NCBI GenBank assembly: GCA_038025085.1
Contig: CM076147.1
Coordinates: 26,389,001-26,453,000 of the forward strand
Reading direction: 5' to 3'
DNA length: 64,000 nt
From: Tetragonia tetragonoides
Lineage: Eukaryota > Streptophyta > Magnoliopsida > Caryophyllales > Aizoaceae
The notes beneath the pieces were generated by a model. The model ran no database searches. It was not told the origin of the DNA and was given only the letters and a program-made list of their open reading frames with translations. Positions 9,251 through 26,108 of the stretch are shown here, piece after piece. Position 1 is the stretch's first letter; each line of letters starts with the position of its first letter. The position numbers and the translations under genes were made by a program.

Positions 9251-10135
9251 TTTTTGTGTGGTGCCGACACGTGGGATGCTACGTAGGCGAGCCACGTCGT
9301 GTGGACATGACACATAAGCCGACACGTAAGCACAAACTTGCCACGTAGCATGCCACTTCATCCATATTAATGTTCATCATTAGTTGACTTAATTACATAT
9401 TTATTAGCATAGTTCTAAATTACAAAATAAAATAACTTTAATTACGTAAATCAAAAAATTATAAATCTGACTCAGTTAGATTGGATTTGAAAAACGCTTC
9501 AAAACAAGATGTATATGTATATGTCCTATAAAAGTTGGGTTATTTCCGTGTGGTGATGACACGTAGGACGCCACATAAGAAAAAATGTTTGTATGAAGAT
9601 GACACGTAGACGCCACATGTATCAACTTTGTCACATAGTTTTAGTATTTCAGGAGTTGGGACCTCCTTACTCTCTCTCTCTCTCTCTCTCTCCTCTTCCT
9701 TTCTCTTTCTCATTCCTCACCACTCTCTCTCCCTCCCCTCCCCCACTTGCAGACTTGCGGGCAGCCCCATGATGAGATTAGGCTCCTCCTTAATCATGAG
9801 ATTATGCAAGAATTTGTGAACTTTTAGTGCACATATATATACTATTAATGCAGAATGAGTTTATTCATTATTTTCATTAATTGAATTACATATTTAAATT
9901 TGTGTACATATACTATTTTTATTATCTATCTAAATGAAGGTGGCATGAAAATATCATTTTCAAAAATTAGCATGTTGCATTCTATGGATAGAAATCTTTG
10001 CAAAAATATAATAAAATGTATTTTAGTGATAATTAATATTAATAATTTTGCATCAAACTTTTTAAGGATTATATTATTAGATATGTTCATAAAATTATTT
10101 TACGAGCCCGTGCAAAGCACGGGGATAAAACCTAG
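9184..10135 (+). mobile_element. Helitron-like element A1
   Basis: The 3' end has a GC-rich hairpin CCCGTGC-AAA-GCACGGG (about 10108-10124), a short AT spacer and CTAG (10132-10135) followed by T, as for Helitrons (CTRR end, insertion between A and T). The 5' side follows a (TA)n tract (9198-9246) and carries GTGTGGTGCCGACACGTGGG. Copies A2 (15143-16346) and A3 (22347-23264, minus) share both ends and much of the interior. No Rep/helicase ORF, so non-autonomous. The exact 5' base is unclear because of the (TA)n. Confidence 0.65.
9663..9760. repeat. CT-rich microsatellite inside A1
   Basis: A (CT)n run followed by CT-rich low-complexity sequence. It is absent from copies A2 and A3, so it expanded or was inserted in A1. 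Confidence 0.7.
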
Positions 10136-10813
10136 TATATATATTATATTTGGGTAAGAGCGTTGGTTATGTGACAAATGTTACATTCTTATTGGTTATT
10201 GCATTTTTTTCGTTTTTCTTTTTTATTTTTTTATTATGGTATTTATGATGATATTTAATTTGATGTATTAAATGTCATAATAGAATTCGTTATTTAATAC
10301 TTGACCACTTTTTTAAATTACTAATTTTATTAAGTTTTATACTTATGAGTATAAGTGCACTTATTTTACCACCTTTACTGAGTTTTATAATTGTGTAAAA
10401 AAAAAAGTATTTTGACGTGTCAATATATATTTGCCTAATTTTATTAAGTTTTATTGAGTTTTATTAGCGTGTAATGTGATAAGGGTCACATATATGTAGA
10501 GTCATCATTCTGGTTCTATAATATTTTTGGGGTATTACGTGATATTTGACTAATATTTGCAGCAACAGGAGTAATTCATGTGACAACGAACACGTGACTA
10601 ATATTCATTTGCCTAAATTTACGGTTATAACTGCATGTAATGTGACAAGACTCACATAAAAAGTCATCATTTGCAAGTTATAATATAGTTGTGGCTATTA
10701 CATGGTAGGTGATATTTGACTAATATTTGCGGGGATAAGCGCAAGTTATGTGACAATTAAAATGAGATTAATTTTGTGGAATAAGCACAGGTAACGTACA
10801 AATGTCACATTCA

Positions 10814-11596
<783 letters not shown>

Positions 11597-11979
11597 TTAG
11601 ATAAATTATGTACTCTTTTTCCTTCTTCTTAGTGGTGAGTTGTCGCTATTTTTTTTGTCAATCGAAAGAATGTTAGTCTTTATTTCAACGTTTAGATTGC
11701 AATTAGTGAAATACATATTAAGGAACAGTTTGATCAAACTGATGGTTGTTTAATAAAAAAAATATAAGTTGATATACTTGAAAATTATTATTGACTATTA
11801 TTTGTGGGGATGATCGTCGTTAATATGGCAAGTGTTAAACATTTAATTACGTTTTATATTTGAGTGTATAACCCAAATTAGACATAAAATTTGTAAGGAT
11901 ATGCTTAAATAAAATAACATGGGTCACTTTTGGAGTGACAATTTATTTAGTTATATATATGATGTACAATTGCAAGTTA

Positions 11980-12234
11980 CTCCCTCCATCCCAAGTTTAT
12001 CTTTACATTAGACTTTTCACGGTCTCCAAGACACTACTTTGACCATGAATATTTATGATTTCATAATTATAGAACTTATAAAAAGACGATATTTTGAAAA
12101 TACTATTTAAAATGAATCTAGCAATACTATTTTCACATTGTAAAATTTTATAATTTTTCACAAATAAGTGGTCAAAGTTTACAAACTTTGACCTTAAAAA
12201 GTCTAAGGTAAAGATAAACTTGGGACAGAGGGAG
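11980..12234. mobile_element. Stowaway MITE (Tc1/mariner type)
   Basis: CTCCCTCCATCCCAAGTTTA and the matching inverted end CTCCCTCTGTCCCAAGTTTA, with TA on both sides (11978-11979 and 12235-12236). 255 bp, no ORF. The homologous position in B2 lacks it. Confidence 0.9.
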
Positions 12235-13264
12235 TAAGTGACAAGTGGTATATATTATTTATTGTTTTTGAAAAGGAGAACGATGAGTGGTATGATATGT
12301 GTAAAATTTCGATCAATCACTATTTTTTATAATTCTTTATATAATTATGTATAATTTTTAAAAATCCAGATTTAAATTTGAACATAAAAATATAGTGAGA
12401 AATTGGTCGGATAAAATCCTAGTATATATCTAATCTAATCTAATATATATTATATTTATATATTTTTGGGTATAAGCGCTGGTAAGGTGACAAGTGTCAC
12501 TCTCTGGTTGGCTTATACCCAAGTCATTAATTAATAGTTATACTCTTTTTTCTTTTTTCTTTCTTTTTAAAGGGGGTTATAATTTGAATAGTTATTAAGA
12601 TAAATTAATATGGAGTGTTAATGACTTTAATTATACTACTGTCATTATTTAGATAGTAGTTAATATAAAATAATAATTTTCTTTTTTTGTGGGAATTAAA
12701 ATTTAACAATAATAACTATAATATAAAATTTTAATTAGTAAAACTATAATAAATTTATTAAAATTTTATTTCTTTTAATTATCTTTTAGCTTTTATGGCA
12801 GAATGAAATATGTTTTAAACATTTCAACCTTCTATTTTTTTATTATTGATGGACATGTTAAATGATCGATTGGTTGGTTTTTAACTAATATATGCGGCGA
12901 TAAACGTAGGCCACGGGACAAGGAACATGTTACTAATATTTATTGGCCTAATTTTACGGGGATAAGCGCAAGTAATTAGACAATGGTCACATATAAAGTG
13001 AACATTTTCAAGTCATATAATTTGGTTGTGGGTATTAACATTATGGGTAATATTTTGACTAATATTTGTTGGGATAAACGCGTGTTATGTGACAGTTAAC
13101 ATGTGACTGACATGTGGAGAATAAGTATAGGTATATAATTTTGGGTAAGATGACAGATAACGTGACAAATTTCACAATTTGATTGGTCATTAATTATTTG
13201 TATCTTTTTATTTTTTTATTTTGGTGAGTAATTAGTTGTCAAAATCCTATATTAATTGCTATAA

Positions 13265-14218
<954 letters not shown>

Positions 14219-14531
14219 TTCATATTCATTTTTTTTTTCCTTTAGTTAGAATTACATTAGTACAATCTAAAATGTAATTAATATCAAGTTTTAATATTTT
14301 CACAATAAAAACTTTTATTGGGTTAGATCTGATGATGAATATTTGGGAAATAGATAATGCACATAATATAACAGTGTTTATATAGTGGTGGTTATAAGCG
14401 CAGGTAACATACAAGTGTCACATTTTGATGAATTATGTACTATTTTTCCCTTTTCTAGATGGTGAGTTGTCACCATTTTTTCCAATTGAAAGAAGGTTAG
14501 TATTTCAACTTTGATTCCAATTAGTGAATTA

Positions 14532-14659
14532 CTCCCTCCGTCCCAATTTATTTGACAATTTTGGGACTTGTGACTCACATCAATGTGAGTCACAAGTCCC
14601 AAAGTTGTCAATGTGAGTCACAAGTCCCAAAGTTGTCAAATAAATTGGGACGGAGGGAG
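14532..14659. mobile_element. Stowaway-like hairpin MITE, near-perfect inverted repeat
   Basis: CTCCCTCCGTCCCAATTTAT at the left is mirrored at the right, with TA on both sides. Nearly the whole 128 bp is one inverted repeat, and the right arm carries a tandem copy of a unit with GTGAGTCACAAGTCCCAAAG. B1 and B3 have the empty site. A transcript would form a long near-perfect stem. Confidence 0.9.
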
Positions 14660-15142
14660 TACTTATTAAGTCACATTCTGATCAAATCGGCGGGTTGTTT
14701 GATAACAAAAATTATATCAATTTGTCGGATATAAGCGTAAACTACATGGAAATTGACTATTATTTGCTGGCATAATACTTATCAATATGACAAACGTTAA
14801 ATATATAATTACATTTATATTTGAATGTCTAAACATGGATTAGACATAAAATTTGTAAGGATGTGCTTAAATAAAATGATATGAGTCACATTTCGAGTGA
14901 CAGATTATTAAGTTATATATATGATGTATAATTGTAAATTAAGAGACAAGTGATATATAATGTTTTATTTTTTAATTGGAGAATGATGAAGGGTATATGA
15001 CATGTGTAACATTTCGATCAACCACTATTTTCCATTATTCATTATATACCTATGTATAATTAAAAAAAATCCAGAAATTTATTTTAACATAAAAATATAG
15101 TGATAAATTGGTCGTCCGTGTGTAGAACGGGTAAAGTCCTAG

Positions 15143-16346
15143 TATATATACATATAACTGGGTCCTTCTTCGTGTGGTGCCGACAAGTGAGACGCCACAT
15201 AAGCAAGCCACATCATGTAGGCATGGCACGTGTACCGACACGTAAGTATAAACTTGCCATGCAGCATGTCACATCATCCATCATTAATGTTTCATCATTA
15301 CTTGACTTAATTACATATTTATCAGCATATTTCTAAATTACAAAATAAAATAACTTTAGTTACGTAAGTCAAAAAATTATAAATCTGACTCTGTTGAATT
15401 GGATTTAAAACATGCTTTAAAACGAGATATACGTATATGTATATGTCCTATAAAAGTTGGGTTCTTTCTATGTGTGGTGACACGTAGGACGTCACATAAG
15501 AGGAGATATTCTCGTGTGAAAATGACACGTAGAAGCCGTTATTTCCGTGTGGTAATGACACGTAGGACGTCACATAAGAGGAAATATTCGTGTGAAGATA
15601 ACACATAGGCCCCACATGTGCTCAACTTTGTCACATAGTTTTAGTTGTGCCGTATAAAACGAGCATGTGCTATCAAATTTTAGGGCACATATACCATTAA
15701 TGCAGAATGAGTTTATTCATTATTTTCATTAATTGAATTACTTATTAAAATTAGTGTACATATCTATCTAAACTTAGTCCAATCTCATTATAAATAGAGG
15801 TGGCATGAAAGTATCATTTTCAAGAATTAGTATGTCGCATCTTATGGATAAAAGTCTTTCCAAAACTAAAACTAAAATGTATTTTTACTAATAATATTAA
15901 TAATTTCACATCAAAAATTTAAGCATTATGTTATTAAATATATTCATAAATTTATTTTACGAGCCCGTGCGAAGCACGAGAAGATGACATGTAAACGCCA
16001 CATAGTTTTAGTTGTGCGGTATAAAATGAGCATGTGCTATCAACTTTTAGTGTACATATACCAACAATGCATAATGAGGTTATTCATTTTTTTTCTTTAA
16101 TTGAATTACTTTTAAAATTAGTGTACATATACTACTTCTTTTCTCTACTTAAATTTAGTTCAATCTCATTACAAATTTCAAGAATTAGCATGCATCCTAT
16201 GGATGGAAATCTTTTCAATATTAAATTAAAATGTATTTTATCAATAATATTAATAATTTCACTTCAAATATTTTAAGCATTTTATTATTAAATATATTCA
16301 TAAAATTATATTACGAGCCAGTGCAAAGCACAAAGATAAAACCTAG
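15143..16346 (+). mobile_element. Helitron-like element A2 with a duplicated 3' half
   Basis: Starts directly after the CTAG of B2 with TATATATACATATAACTGGG and GTGTGGTGCCGAC. Sequence homologous to A1 runs to a first hairpin GCCCGTGCGAAGCACG (about 15964). The last part of the element (from AGTTTTAGTTGTGC) is then repeated and ends at GATAAAACCTAG (16346). This looks like a tandem partial duplication or insertion of a second 3' half. No ORF. Confidence 0.65.
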
Positions 16347-16358
16347 TATTATCTTATA

Positions 16359-19057
<2,699 letters not shown>

Positions 19058-19065
19058 GCCTCTAG

Positions 19066-19649
19066 TAGGGATGGCAATGGGGCGAGGCGGTAGTGGATAT
19101 AGCTAAGTAGATCCATTCCCATACTCGCCTGGGTATTTTGATTCCGTCACTCGCCCCATTCCCGGCCACAGGTTGGAGATCCCAAATCCACCTCCGCCCT
19201 ACTTACCCGGCAGGTATCCACCTTTGCTCCATTTATCGGAAGGGTATCCATATCCACTTTATACCGGCCCGAAAATAAATAAAGCCCACATCTGGATCTA
19301 TCTCAAACTCACCCTAAGATATTTTGCAAGGAAAAATTGAGCTTTTTGATAAGCAATAACAATAGACAATTTTTATATATTTGGTAAAATAAGGTTTTAT
19401 GTATTTATATTTTATATTTTTTTTAATTTTTATGTGGGTATGAGAGGGGGCGGGTAAGCGCGTATAAGGTGGCCTGGGGCGGGACTCCAACGGGTATCCA
19501 CCGGGGGAAGAAGGCAAACCACCTCCGCCCCATCCCCGCGGCGATTTTACTTTATCAAAACCATTCCCACCTAGTGCTCCCTCATCCCCGCCCCAATTGA
19601 GGTGGATGCGGGGCGGTACCCATCTATACCCGCCCCACTACCCTCCCTA
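19066..19649. mobile_element. hAT-type element rich in GGGGCGGG/GGTATCC motifs
   Basis: Ends TAGGGATGGCAATGGGGCG and (minus) TAGGGAGGGTAGTGGGGCG match at most positions. Flanks GCCTCTAG (19058-19065) and CCCTCTAG (19650-19657) agree at 7 of 8. The interior repeats GGGTATCCA and CCGCCCC motifs in both orientations around an AT-rich centre. No ORF. Confidence 0.75.
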
Positions 19650-19657
19650 CCCTCTAG

Positions 19658-19860
19658 AGATTTGAACCTGGGAGATATAGGCCTCAAATAAATGATCTCT
19701 GCTCCCCTTCCGAACTCAACCACTGAGCCATAAAAACTTTTATGTTTCACCGCTGCCGACTGTAAAATATATTTACGATTTGTTTTTCTTGGGCCCTTTT
19801 GTATGTTGGGCCTGGGCGGTCGCCTCCCAGACCTACGCCCCAAGACGACCCTCTAAATAA
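19658..19860 (-). repeat. tRNA-like (SINE-type) remnant plus GC-rich transposon end
   Basis: On minus, TGGCTCAGTGGTTGAG (about 19718-19733) and GGTTCAAATCT (about 19659-19669) resemble A and B boxes, but the spacing is loose and no A-tail or target duplication was identified. The adjacent GGGCCTGGGCGGTCGCC (19807-19823) looks like a degenerate DNA-transposon end. Weak call. Confidence 0.35.
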
Positions 19861-20186
19861 GGAGCCATCTTACATATTACAAATCAAAAGCATTTATAAC
19901 TACTATAACTAATTATTAATCTAACAAATAATCATATTGCATTTTTGAAATAATCGTACAAATATTTATTTTACTGCTGTACAAATTAGTTTAGGATTTC
20001 TGTTAAAAGGCTTGCCACGTAGGATGTGGTTTGTTAGAAGTTTGTTACAACAAACTCTGTTATGTTAGCTTGTATTAAGCATTGTATAGTGTAAGCAGAA
20101 AACATAATTCATGAATTAAATTCTGCTGCAATTCATTCTATTTCTCTCACTACAATTTTCTTCCTCTCTTTTTCTCTTATTGAGGC

Positions 20187-20597
20187 CCTGTTCTTTTCGA
20201 CGTTTCCATGTTGCATTCCGTTCTGTTCTGTGCTAATCCATTCCGTTCCGTTCCGTTCCACGCCGTATTCTGTACTTTATTGCCCTGTTCTTTTCGTCGT
20301 TTCTATGCTGCATTCCGTTCCGTTCCAATCCGTTCCATTCCCCGCTGTTCCGAACCGCATTCTATACTTCATTTTGTCTCACATTTTTTTGAATTATCCG
20401 CGCCGCACCGTTCCGTTCCGTTTTGTTCCAATCCGTTCCATTCCGTTCCTCAGCGTCCTGCACCATTCCGTTGAAGAGAACAGGGCCTAGTCTCACATAT
20501 TTTTAAATTATCCGCGCCGCGCCATTCCGTTCCGTTCCAATCCATTCTGTTATGTTCCTCCCCGCCCCGCACCATTCTGTTGAAGAGAACAGGGCCT
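20187..20597. mobile_element. Harbinger-type MITE filled with TTCCG repeats
   Basis: GGCCCTGTTCTTTTCGACG at the left is matched by an inverted GGCCCTGTTCTCTTCAAC on the right. A second internal pair (near 20280 and 20487) suggests a partial duplication or nested copy. The flanking trinucleotides are TGA and TTA. The interior is TTCCGTTCCGTTCC-like low complexity, and ORFs over it are artefacts. Confidence 0.6.
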
Positions 20598-22346
20598 TAG
20601 TCTCATCTTTTCTGCCATATATGAGTGCTTGAGTTCAGGTCTTATCAATTGGAAGTACTGATTTCTATGAAGTCAACCAAGAGACCCGACAAACTATCTT
20701 CTTTACCAGATGATCTTCTGAGGAAGATTTACAATTGTCTACCTACTGTGGACATTGTAGCTATGCCACAGTTCAGCAAGTATTTCTACAAGTCTTGAGA
20801 GCAACAACAAGGTTACATGCTGATAGCTGAAAAAGATGATCCGCAACGAAAACTGAAGAAGAATGACTGTAATGCCCCAAATTGGATAACTCTAATTAAA
20901 CATGCTTATGGCCTTTAATCCAGTCCAAGACATTACTGCCGTACTTGTAACAAGACAAGCACAAGGCACATATCGATATAGAGTATAACAAACATACTTA
21001 ATTGTATTATATTATAAAAGTAGCGATTACATGATTGTATTATTCAAAGACTATATTGATCACTAGTTTACAAAGTCATAGGGGGTTCTCCTCCATCTGC
21101 GGAAGCCACAGAGTTATACAACAGCAAAAACATGAACTAAGCATGCACAAAAGGGTTCCTTCCATTCGTCACTCTCTCCCTTACCCAAAATCTGTCATAA
21201 TGATCCAATATTCACGCAAGAAGAGATGACACAAAAAACAAAAGAAAATTGGCGAAAGCTAAGCAATACTCACCCCACTTTGTAAAATACATTTTGTTTA
21301 TACTCAAAATACATTTAGCATTAACAACCATCAATCACGATAATAATAATAATAATAATACACATAATAATATTAATAATCATTCTTAAAGAGATTGTCT
21401 GTTCTTATAATTGTAGTTGATTCATTCTTTTACGTACAAGCCATGCATACGTACGAGATTCACATGCAAAGAGTAGTAAACATTCATCAAAACACACAAA
21501 CTCATATTTACTTAGAAAATGACATTTGAGGTCTAACAAACAAGCTATTAAATAACTTAAGTCATAACATGCAAGGACTAGACTTCTAGGTTAGGTAGTG
21601 AGGAAGAGCATAGCACAACTCAGACTCTGTGAGTCCTACACTCGGATTCGATGACCCTACAAATCATAATTCATTCATTTGGCCTTTTTGGCATAATCAT
21701 ATCACTTCGGGTTTATACCCTACATAAACTTCAGATTAAACCATGATTAAGCGAGATACTCAGGATTAGTTAATCCCTACAGCTTAATCACAATGGGTTT
21801 AACCCTACATCATTTTATTAAAGTGTGCACACTAGGCATGCTCTTCAACATCCCAAGGGTACCAAGTTTGGGAGCACACTACAATAAGTTAGTAGACATA
21901 CTTGTCTTGTCTAAATCGGTCATATTCATCTCAATAAACATGATCATATATCATCATTATTTCATCACTTGCATAATCAATTTAACATAAATCATATACT
22001 TCCCAAACTTGTTCCATTTCACAATAATCTGTTAATCGTGATCTTATCATTTGAACATTCAACACTTCACATATTCATACATGCATGTATATAACTCATA
22101 GGCTCTTATTAACATTAATTCGATAACTTGGATATGCAAAACACAATTGATCAATATTCATACTTCAACATAGTCGTAACTTTACATGCAATTTATCAAG
22201 TAAATATAATCAATCAACCTTGAGCTCATTCAATCATCATATACGCATACTCATAATTATATTGCTTCAATAATTAAGTAAATCACTATATAAATATCTA
22301 ACAAAACTTAACATGTAGATCATAATCTATTCGACTATATATATAA

Positions 22347-23264
22347 CTAGGTTTTATACTCGTGCTTCGTACGGACTCATTTTATTTCCTTAATATATTA
22401 ACTAAGTTAATTGCTAATGTAGTTTTGTAATATATGGCCAAAAATGTGTACATTACATATCAAATTCTCATATATTCGTCAATTAATTACTAATAAAAAT
22501 TTCACATTTATCCACTCCACATGAGAATTACCTAACTTCGATAACATATTCATGATTTTGGACTTCATTTTTCTTATAATTAAAATATGCATGGTACTAT
22601 GTACTTTATCACGTCTAACTTCTCCCCAAAAATTGCAAAACATTATTGGCCAAAATAGCACATATACATCTCATTTTAAAGTAATTTTCATTTTTGATTT
22701 AATTATTAGAATTGTGTGACGATTTCTTTTTTAATTTGTAGTTGAAAAGAACATGCTAATGATGATAAAACATTATGTTTCATTACTATATTAAAGTCAA
22801 TAATAATGATGATGCATTAGTTGTTGGTGACATATTGGATGATTTGCATACGTGTCAGCTTACATGTCAACGACACACGTATGTGACTCGCTTACATGTT
22901 GTCTCATGTGTTATCGCCACACAAATAAGGATCCTACGACCAAATATATCACATATGTATCTCAATTTGAAGAATTTTTCATCTCCGATGCAATGACGTT
23001 AAATTTAGCATTTTTTGATTTGCGTAAAGAAAGTTATTTTATTTTATTATTTGATACATTATACTAATAATTATAAATTTCATATTTAATGACTATATTA
23101 AACTCAAGAATGATGATACATTAATAAACCGATGACAAGGTGGATGCATTGCATAAGTGGCAGCTTGCGTGTCATGCTTGCACGATGTGGGGCGCCTATG
23201 TGGCGTCCCACGTGTCGGAACCACACGAAGAAGGACCCAATTATAGTTATATATATATATATAA
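22347..23264 (-). mobile_element. Helitron-like element A3, nested in the solo LTR
   Basis: On minus the 3' end has hairpin-like GCCCGTACGAAGCACGAG then TATAAAACCTAG (CTAG at 22347-22350). The 5' end has GGGTCCTTCTTCGTGTGG after a (TA)n edge (about 23250). It belongs to the same family as A1 and A2. No ORF of note. Confidence 0.65.
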
Positions 23265-23751
23265 TTATCAAGCTTAAATAGTAGACTTTAATTCTTTTAC
23301 AAATATCAAGCAAACATTAACATGCAATCTAAATTCCATTTGGTCAACTCATGAAAATAATCATATACAATCTTTTACACAACTTCAAAATTATACCCAT
23401 AATCATATATAGATTATAAATACATATAGCATATAATTATAGGAAAATCCATGGTTATCTTCTTAGTTCATTAAATCGAAATAGGGGGTTTTAGTGGACA
23501 TGAGTATACCTTCCTCAAGCTCCAAAATCACACTTCCTTTCCTTAGCTTCCTTGTCACTCACTACTAGCATAAGTCCCTAATTAATTAAACATACATGTT
23601 CAAGTATTAATAAACATTCTTTTCATTTATTCTTCTTTTATTTCTTTTCGGCCTTGAGTCTCTTTTATACTCAAAAATTACTCTTTTTAATTTCTAAATT
23701 TTTATTATCATTTCATTTGATAATTCTCCTTTATAATTTTCGAAAAATGCT

Positions 23752-24153
23752 GTAGCTACGTTATGGGATGTTCAGTTTGCAGAAGCTCAAGCGACTAAGT
23801 TTGTATGCTAATGGCGGCTCAATGTCGGCAACGAGACGTTATAATTGAAGGAGATAACTTGGGTCTTATTTCAAGCTTGAAGCGAGGTGATCGACCTCTC
23901 ACGGCTGTGGGCAATGTGCTAGTAGAGATATATGATTTAGTTTCTTCTTTTAATAGTGTGAGTTGGAGTCATGTACGAAGAGAAGGGAACAAAGCTGTGC
24001 ATTCTATGGCGCATTTGTACCCAGTTTCTTTTTCGACTAGAGTTTGGATAGATGGGGGTCCGGAAGGGATTATGGATGTAATAGCGTCTGACTATTGTAA
24101 CTCCTTTATTATTAACTAAAATCCCATCTTCCTATCAAAAAAAAAAAAAAAAA
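23752..24153 (+). mobile_element. 5'-truncated LINE: RNase H-like 3' end with poly-A
   Basis: A 14-bp direct repeat TTTCGAAAAATGCT (23738-23751 and 24155-24168) flanks the insert, which ends in a 17-nt A-run. The coding part (about 23754-24119, stop TAA) is the RNase H-like RVT_3 domain of plant L1 elements, with IIEGDNLGLISSLKRGD and SVSWSHVRREGNKAVHSMAH. Only the last ~130 residues of ORF2 are left, from premature end of reverse transcription. Confidence 0.9.
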
Positions 24154-25989
24154 CTTTCGAAAAATGCTAAGTTCAAAATTAAAGAAATTTAGAAAAAATT
24201 AGAGATAAATAGTGAATAGGTAATTTTGGTCATAATGGGTCAAGATCAAGTTTACATAAGATAGTAAATGGACATGAAACAACATAACTTGGATTTTTAA
24301 GTCAAGATTATTTAGATCTTGATTTCTTAAACCTTTTTCCTTATACTTCGATTATAGTCAATTATTCTTGTTTAGGGTTTTATTTCTTAAATAAGAACTT
24401 TAGGTGATAATACTAAGTTAAGCTTTAGATAAATGAACGTGCATGAGGTTAAACCTTGATGGTGGTTCGTGGTGGCTCTTGATGGTCTGGGGGCTTCACT
24501 TTCGGGCGACGGTGGAGCTAGGGTGGTGGAGACGGTGATGAAGAAAAGAAATGGTGAATGAGTTAGAGTTTAGAATAAGAATGGAATAATTAGAAGCAAA
24601 TACAAGAGATATGTAAGATGATTAATTGCATGAGTTTTGTTAAGTTTTTCTTACCAAAATTCTTCTCTTTTCTCTTCTCTACCTCACGGCTTTCCCCTTC
24701 TTCTTTCTACTTCATTTTGTTCTTTGTTTTCTTAGAAGAGTTTATGAGCTTTTGATGAAGAATAATGCAAAGAGAATATGGAATATATGTTGAAGATGGT
24801 GTACGATTTTGGGAAGAGAAAAAGATGAGCTTTGTAAGCTTTTGTAGGCTTTTAGTTTACTTGTGTTTGTAGTGTTAATATTTGGAAGAAGAAAGTAATA
24901 TTTGACTTTTCATTTCATTGGTTTCTTTCTCTTCTTTTTGCTTTGATTTATAAAGGATAAAACCTTTCTCTCTTTTCTCCCTTTCTCTCTTAACCGTATC
25001 TCTTCCTTCCCCCTAGCATGGTTTTTATTTTGTTTGTTTACTTAGCTTAGTTGCATAAACATTAGAACATGACATGTCTTTCTAGTTAAGCTTAGTAGGC
25101 ATACAAAATATGGTGTCAATGTCAAAGCATGACAAATGGAAAGAAGTGGCATAAAACATTGACAAGTAGGCATAGATGAATAATAAGGTAATTAGGGAAA
25201 AGTGGAAATTTGCTAATCTTGGCCTAATATCTCCTAATTCAGTCATTAACACAAGTAAGGGTCTAATTAGGCTAAGCAAAACCGTAAACATAAATTAAGT
25301 AAGTTAATCAAGTAGTTTAGTTAGTTAATTGAGTTAGTTTTAATTTTAAACGAGATTAATATATATTTTAGTTTATATTTACGTAAGTGCATGCATTAGG
25401 CTTTGTTAATCCTACTTAGCATATTAAGCGAATTTTTTTTATGCTAATTAGTTAGTATTTTAGTTTAATAATTGAGTTTAAATTTTCGGGTTACTACAAT
25501 GACGAAGGACGACAAGGACCACTAAGTATTTTCTTTGATGACCGAGCGTTTCTATGCCCCAGGTTCGTCAATGATAATGAAGAGAAGGAAATAAAGGAAG
25601 CGGTAATATCATTAAAGATAAAGTTCGAGCGGGTTAGTTTGCTCATGGGGGAAGAATTCTTTGAGACAAAATTGGCTTTCAGAAAGAACCATACCCTTAT
25701 GTTGGAGGAGGTTGTAAAGAAGGATGGAGCTCTATAAAGTTCCCAAAAGAGTATTCAATGTTGTTTCAATCAAGACTTTGAGTCTAAAATGGTGCGAGGT
25801 ACAGCTGAAAGAGAAACCAATGATGCCTTCACTAACCATGCTGAAATTGGAAAAGGTATACACTATGATTACTGGACGCTTTGTTGGACATAGCGAGCCC
25901 GATATGGGGAAGGCTCGGGGTGATCCGGGATAACACGGATATATGTGGGTGCAATGGACACTAAAAATAGATAAGGATAAGTCTTTTGG

Positions 25990-26108
25990 TTGCGATAGGT
26001 TATGTTACTGTATGTAATGTTACTGTATGCTATGTTATGTTAGGTTACGTTACCGTATGTTATGTTATGAGAGGTTATGTTACTGTACGTTATGTTATGT
26101 TACGGTAT
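25990..26108. repeat. Irregular GTTATGTTAC repeats
   Basis: GTTATGTTA, GTTACTGTATG and CTATGTTATG alternate irregularly just downstream of the F-box pseudogene fragment. Not coding. Confidence 0.6.

Larger units (their letters stand above)
20868..25498. mobile_element. Solo LTR (4.6 kb) with ATGAC target duplications
   Basis: Begins TGTAATGCCCCAAATT and ends CGGGTTACTACA (TG...CA, with near-inverted termini). It is flanked by the same 5-mer ATGAC (20863-20867 and 25499-25503). The F-box reading frame resumes across it. No gag, pol, PBS-PPT pair or second LTR was found, so it is best read as a solo LTR of a long-LTR gypsy element left by LTR-LTR recombination. It contains element A3 and a LINE fragment, so its own length is about 3.3 kb. 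Orientation is uncertain. Confidence 0.75.

Noticed and set aside
20208..20490. Two overlapping Phe/Ser/Arg-rich ORFs of 86-88 codons
   Set aside because: They follow the TTCCG repeats of a MITE and have no family features.
23805..24119. Stand-alone RNase H gene
   Set aside because: It is the 3' end of ORF2 of a truncated LINE, with A-tail and 14-bp target duplication.
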